Assembly (NCBI GenBank): GCA_902826945.1
Contig: CADEGS010000234.1
Span: forward strand, 1 to 6,739
Direction: 5' to 3'
DNA from: an uncultured bacterium
Lineage (GTDB): Bacteria > Planctomycetota > UBA1135 > GCA-002686595
Length of the DNA stretch: 6,739 nt
Within the stretch, counting starts at the first letter, position 1. Every line of letters begins with the position of its first letter. A model generated the notes under the pieces. It saw only the letters and a list, made by a program, of their open reading frames with translations. It was not told where the DNA came from and ran no database searches. A program made the position numbers and the translations under genes. Positions 5,688 through 6,739 of the stretch are shown one piece after another.

Positions 5688-6739
5688 CAGCGCCTCCCGT
5701 CGCGCTCGGCGTCGTAGACCAGCCGGCCCTCGATGTAGGTGCGGTCCACCGACGAGCGCGGGTCGGCCGGGTGGCCGCTGTACACGACGATGTCGGCCTC
5801 CTTGCCCTCCTCGATCGAGCCCACCAGGGCGTCGATGTGCGCGGCCTTGGCCGGCACGATCGTCAGCCCGAGCAGCGCCTGCATGCGCGAGTCGTCGAAG
5901 CCGTAGCGCACGCCCATGGCGGCCTGCAGCGGCAGCTCCTGCTGGGGGATCACGGGCGAGTCGGTGTTGAAGCCGACGAGCTCGACGCCGCGCTCCTGGT
6001 AGCCGACCGCGACGCCGCGCACGCCCTCGTGCCGGTTGTGCGCCCAGTTCATGAAGCCGCGCGAGAGCGTGTCCACCGAGCGCGGCCCGCAGATCGCGGG
6101 CACGCCCATGTCGCGCGCGAGCTCGCCGGTCAGCCAGCCGCCGATCGTCGAGTGGTCGAGGAACACCGGCAGGCCGAACTCGCCCTTGACCATCGTCAGG
6201 GTCATCAGCACGACCTGGTAGATCTGGGTGTGGGTCGAGATCGCGATGCGATTCGCCAGCAGGTGGCGGAAGACCTCGAACTGGAGGTTCGTCTCGGGCT
6301 GCGGCCCCTGGCCGTCCTCGAACGCCTTCCAGCGCCGCGCGTAGGCGACGCCGCGGCGCAGGGTGTTGCGCGTGTTCCAGTGCTCGAAGCTCATCCCGAC
6401 GCCCATGGCCCAGGCCTCGGGGTTGCCCCACTGGGCGAGCTTCATCGAGCCCGGGTTGCGCACGAGGCCGTCCTCGAAGTGCTCGAAGCCGGTCTTGACC
6501 AGCACCCCCTGGCCGCCGATGTTCGTCGCCGATCCGGGGATGTAGAGCACGGTCGTCACGCCGGCCGCCGCCGCCATGCGCATCGAGTGGTTGGACGGCT
6601 CGACCGCGGAGGAGGCGCGCAGCTCGGGGTTCGACAGGTAGACGGCGTCGTTCAGGTCGTTGCCCTGGTACAGCGAGCGTCCGGCCTCGTGGCAGTGCAG
6701 CTCGACGATGCCGGGCACGAGCCAGCGCTCGCCGACGTC
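5684..6739 (-). CDS. Metal-dependent amidohydrolase (5' end outside window, imidazolonepropionase-like)
   Basis: The C-terminal 351 residues of an amidohydrolase; the frame is open to the right edge, and the missing part should hold any signal peptide and the first beta-sandwich strands. Numbering from the edge, HCH is at 15-17 in VPGIVELHCHEAG, Lys100 in SMKLAQ, His170 in AISTHTQ, His196 in FLDHSTIGGW and Asp260 in GFNTDSPVIPQQE. The set matches the lipoprotein paralogue downstream, so the enzyme should bind metal and be active; substrate unknown. VGSIEEGKEADIVV closes the domain. Between the metal-site strands it differs from its paralogue: WGNPEAW and MVKGEFGLP here, against NYNPQR and the WKLRYHT region there. 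This hints at different substrates or complementary halves of one complex. Its TGA overlaps the next gene's GTG (GTGA). It is the first operon gene visible, but not necessarily the first of the operon. The GTG at 6718 is an internal Val codon. Confidence 0.92.
   Translation of the reverse strand, partial: DVGERWLVPGIVELHCHEAGRSLYQGNDLNDAVYLSNPELRASSAVEPSNHSMRMAAAAGVTTVLYIPGSATNIGGQGVLVKTGFEHFEDGLVRNPGSMKLAQWGNPEAWAMGVGMSFEHWNTRNTLRRGVAYARRWKAFEDGQGPQPETNLQFEVFRHLLANRIAISTHTQIYQVVLMTLTMVKGEFGLPVFLDHSTIGGWLTGELARDMGVPAICGPRSVDTLSRGFMNWAHNRHEGVRGVAVGYQERGVELVGFNTDSPVIPQQELPLQAAMGVRYGFDDSRMQALLGLTIVPAKAAHIDALVGSIEEGKEADIVVYSGHPADPRSSVDRTYIEGRLVYDAERDGRRW
5693..5698 (-). promoter_or_regulatory. 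Strong ribosome binding site deciding a GTG start
   Basis: GGGAGG with a 5-base spacer precedes the GTG at 5687, inside the last codons of the previous gene. It is the best Shine-Dalgarno in the window. It fixes the start that places the lipoprotein signal at the N-terminus. Confidence 0.75.

Noticed and set aside
4737..5717. Plus-strand open frame opposite the lipoprotein amidohydrolase
   Set aside because: It has Ala/Arg/His-rich composition and no motifs, and it lies wholly opposite well-supported coding sequence.
1..6739. CRISPR arrays, tRNA/rRNA genes, insertion sequences, attachment sites
   Set aside because: No regularly spaced repeats, cloverleaf-like segments, transposase motifs or terminal inverted repeats were seen on either strand.

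Overview
The window is very GC-rich (about 70% by eye), and every supported gene lies on the minus strand. It holds six genes packed tightly. Two are cut by the window ends. Codons almost always end in G or C, so the other frames stay open by chance. The secreted imidazolonepropionase-type amidohydrolases, the TrpD2-like protein and the molybdoenzyme-type Fe-S protein point to a high-GC, Gram-negative environmental bacterium. Planctomycetota and Myxococcota are plausible guesses, but nothing here fixes the phylum.

Reading along the minus strand (right to left), positions 6739 to 1379 hold an operon of four consecutive amidohydrolase-superfamily genes. The first (6739-5684, 5' end outside the window) and second (5687-4359, a predicted lipoprotein) are close paralogues that keep the metal-ligand pattern: HxH, a Lys, two single His and an Asp. 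The third (4350-2995) and fourth (2998-1379) carry signal peptides and keep the family fold signatures, including the C-terminal GSLE.GKDA-type motif. They have lost essentially every metal ligand and carry long Lys/Glu/Asp-rich or acidic low-complexity segments. The junctions are a GTGA overlap, an 8-base gap and an ATGA overlap, so the four are probably co-transcribed and translationally coupled. I infer that two working exported hydrolases are made together with two catalytically dead paralogues acting as scaffold, binding or regulatory partners. The substrate cannot be read from the sequence.

A strong GC hairpin lies just downstream of the fourth gene (1343-1371). After it comes a separate unit: a divergent TrpD-family protein resembling YbiB/TrpD2 (1267-200), which lacks the PRPP-binding signature of anthranilate phosphoribosyltransferase. 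It is followed by the first 39 codons of a 4Fe-4S ferredoxin-type electron-transfer subunit (118-1, running off the left edge). No RNA genes, CRISPR arrays, mobile elements or attachment sites were seen, and no gene-free stretch exceeds about 110 bases.
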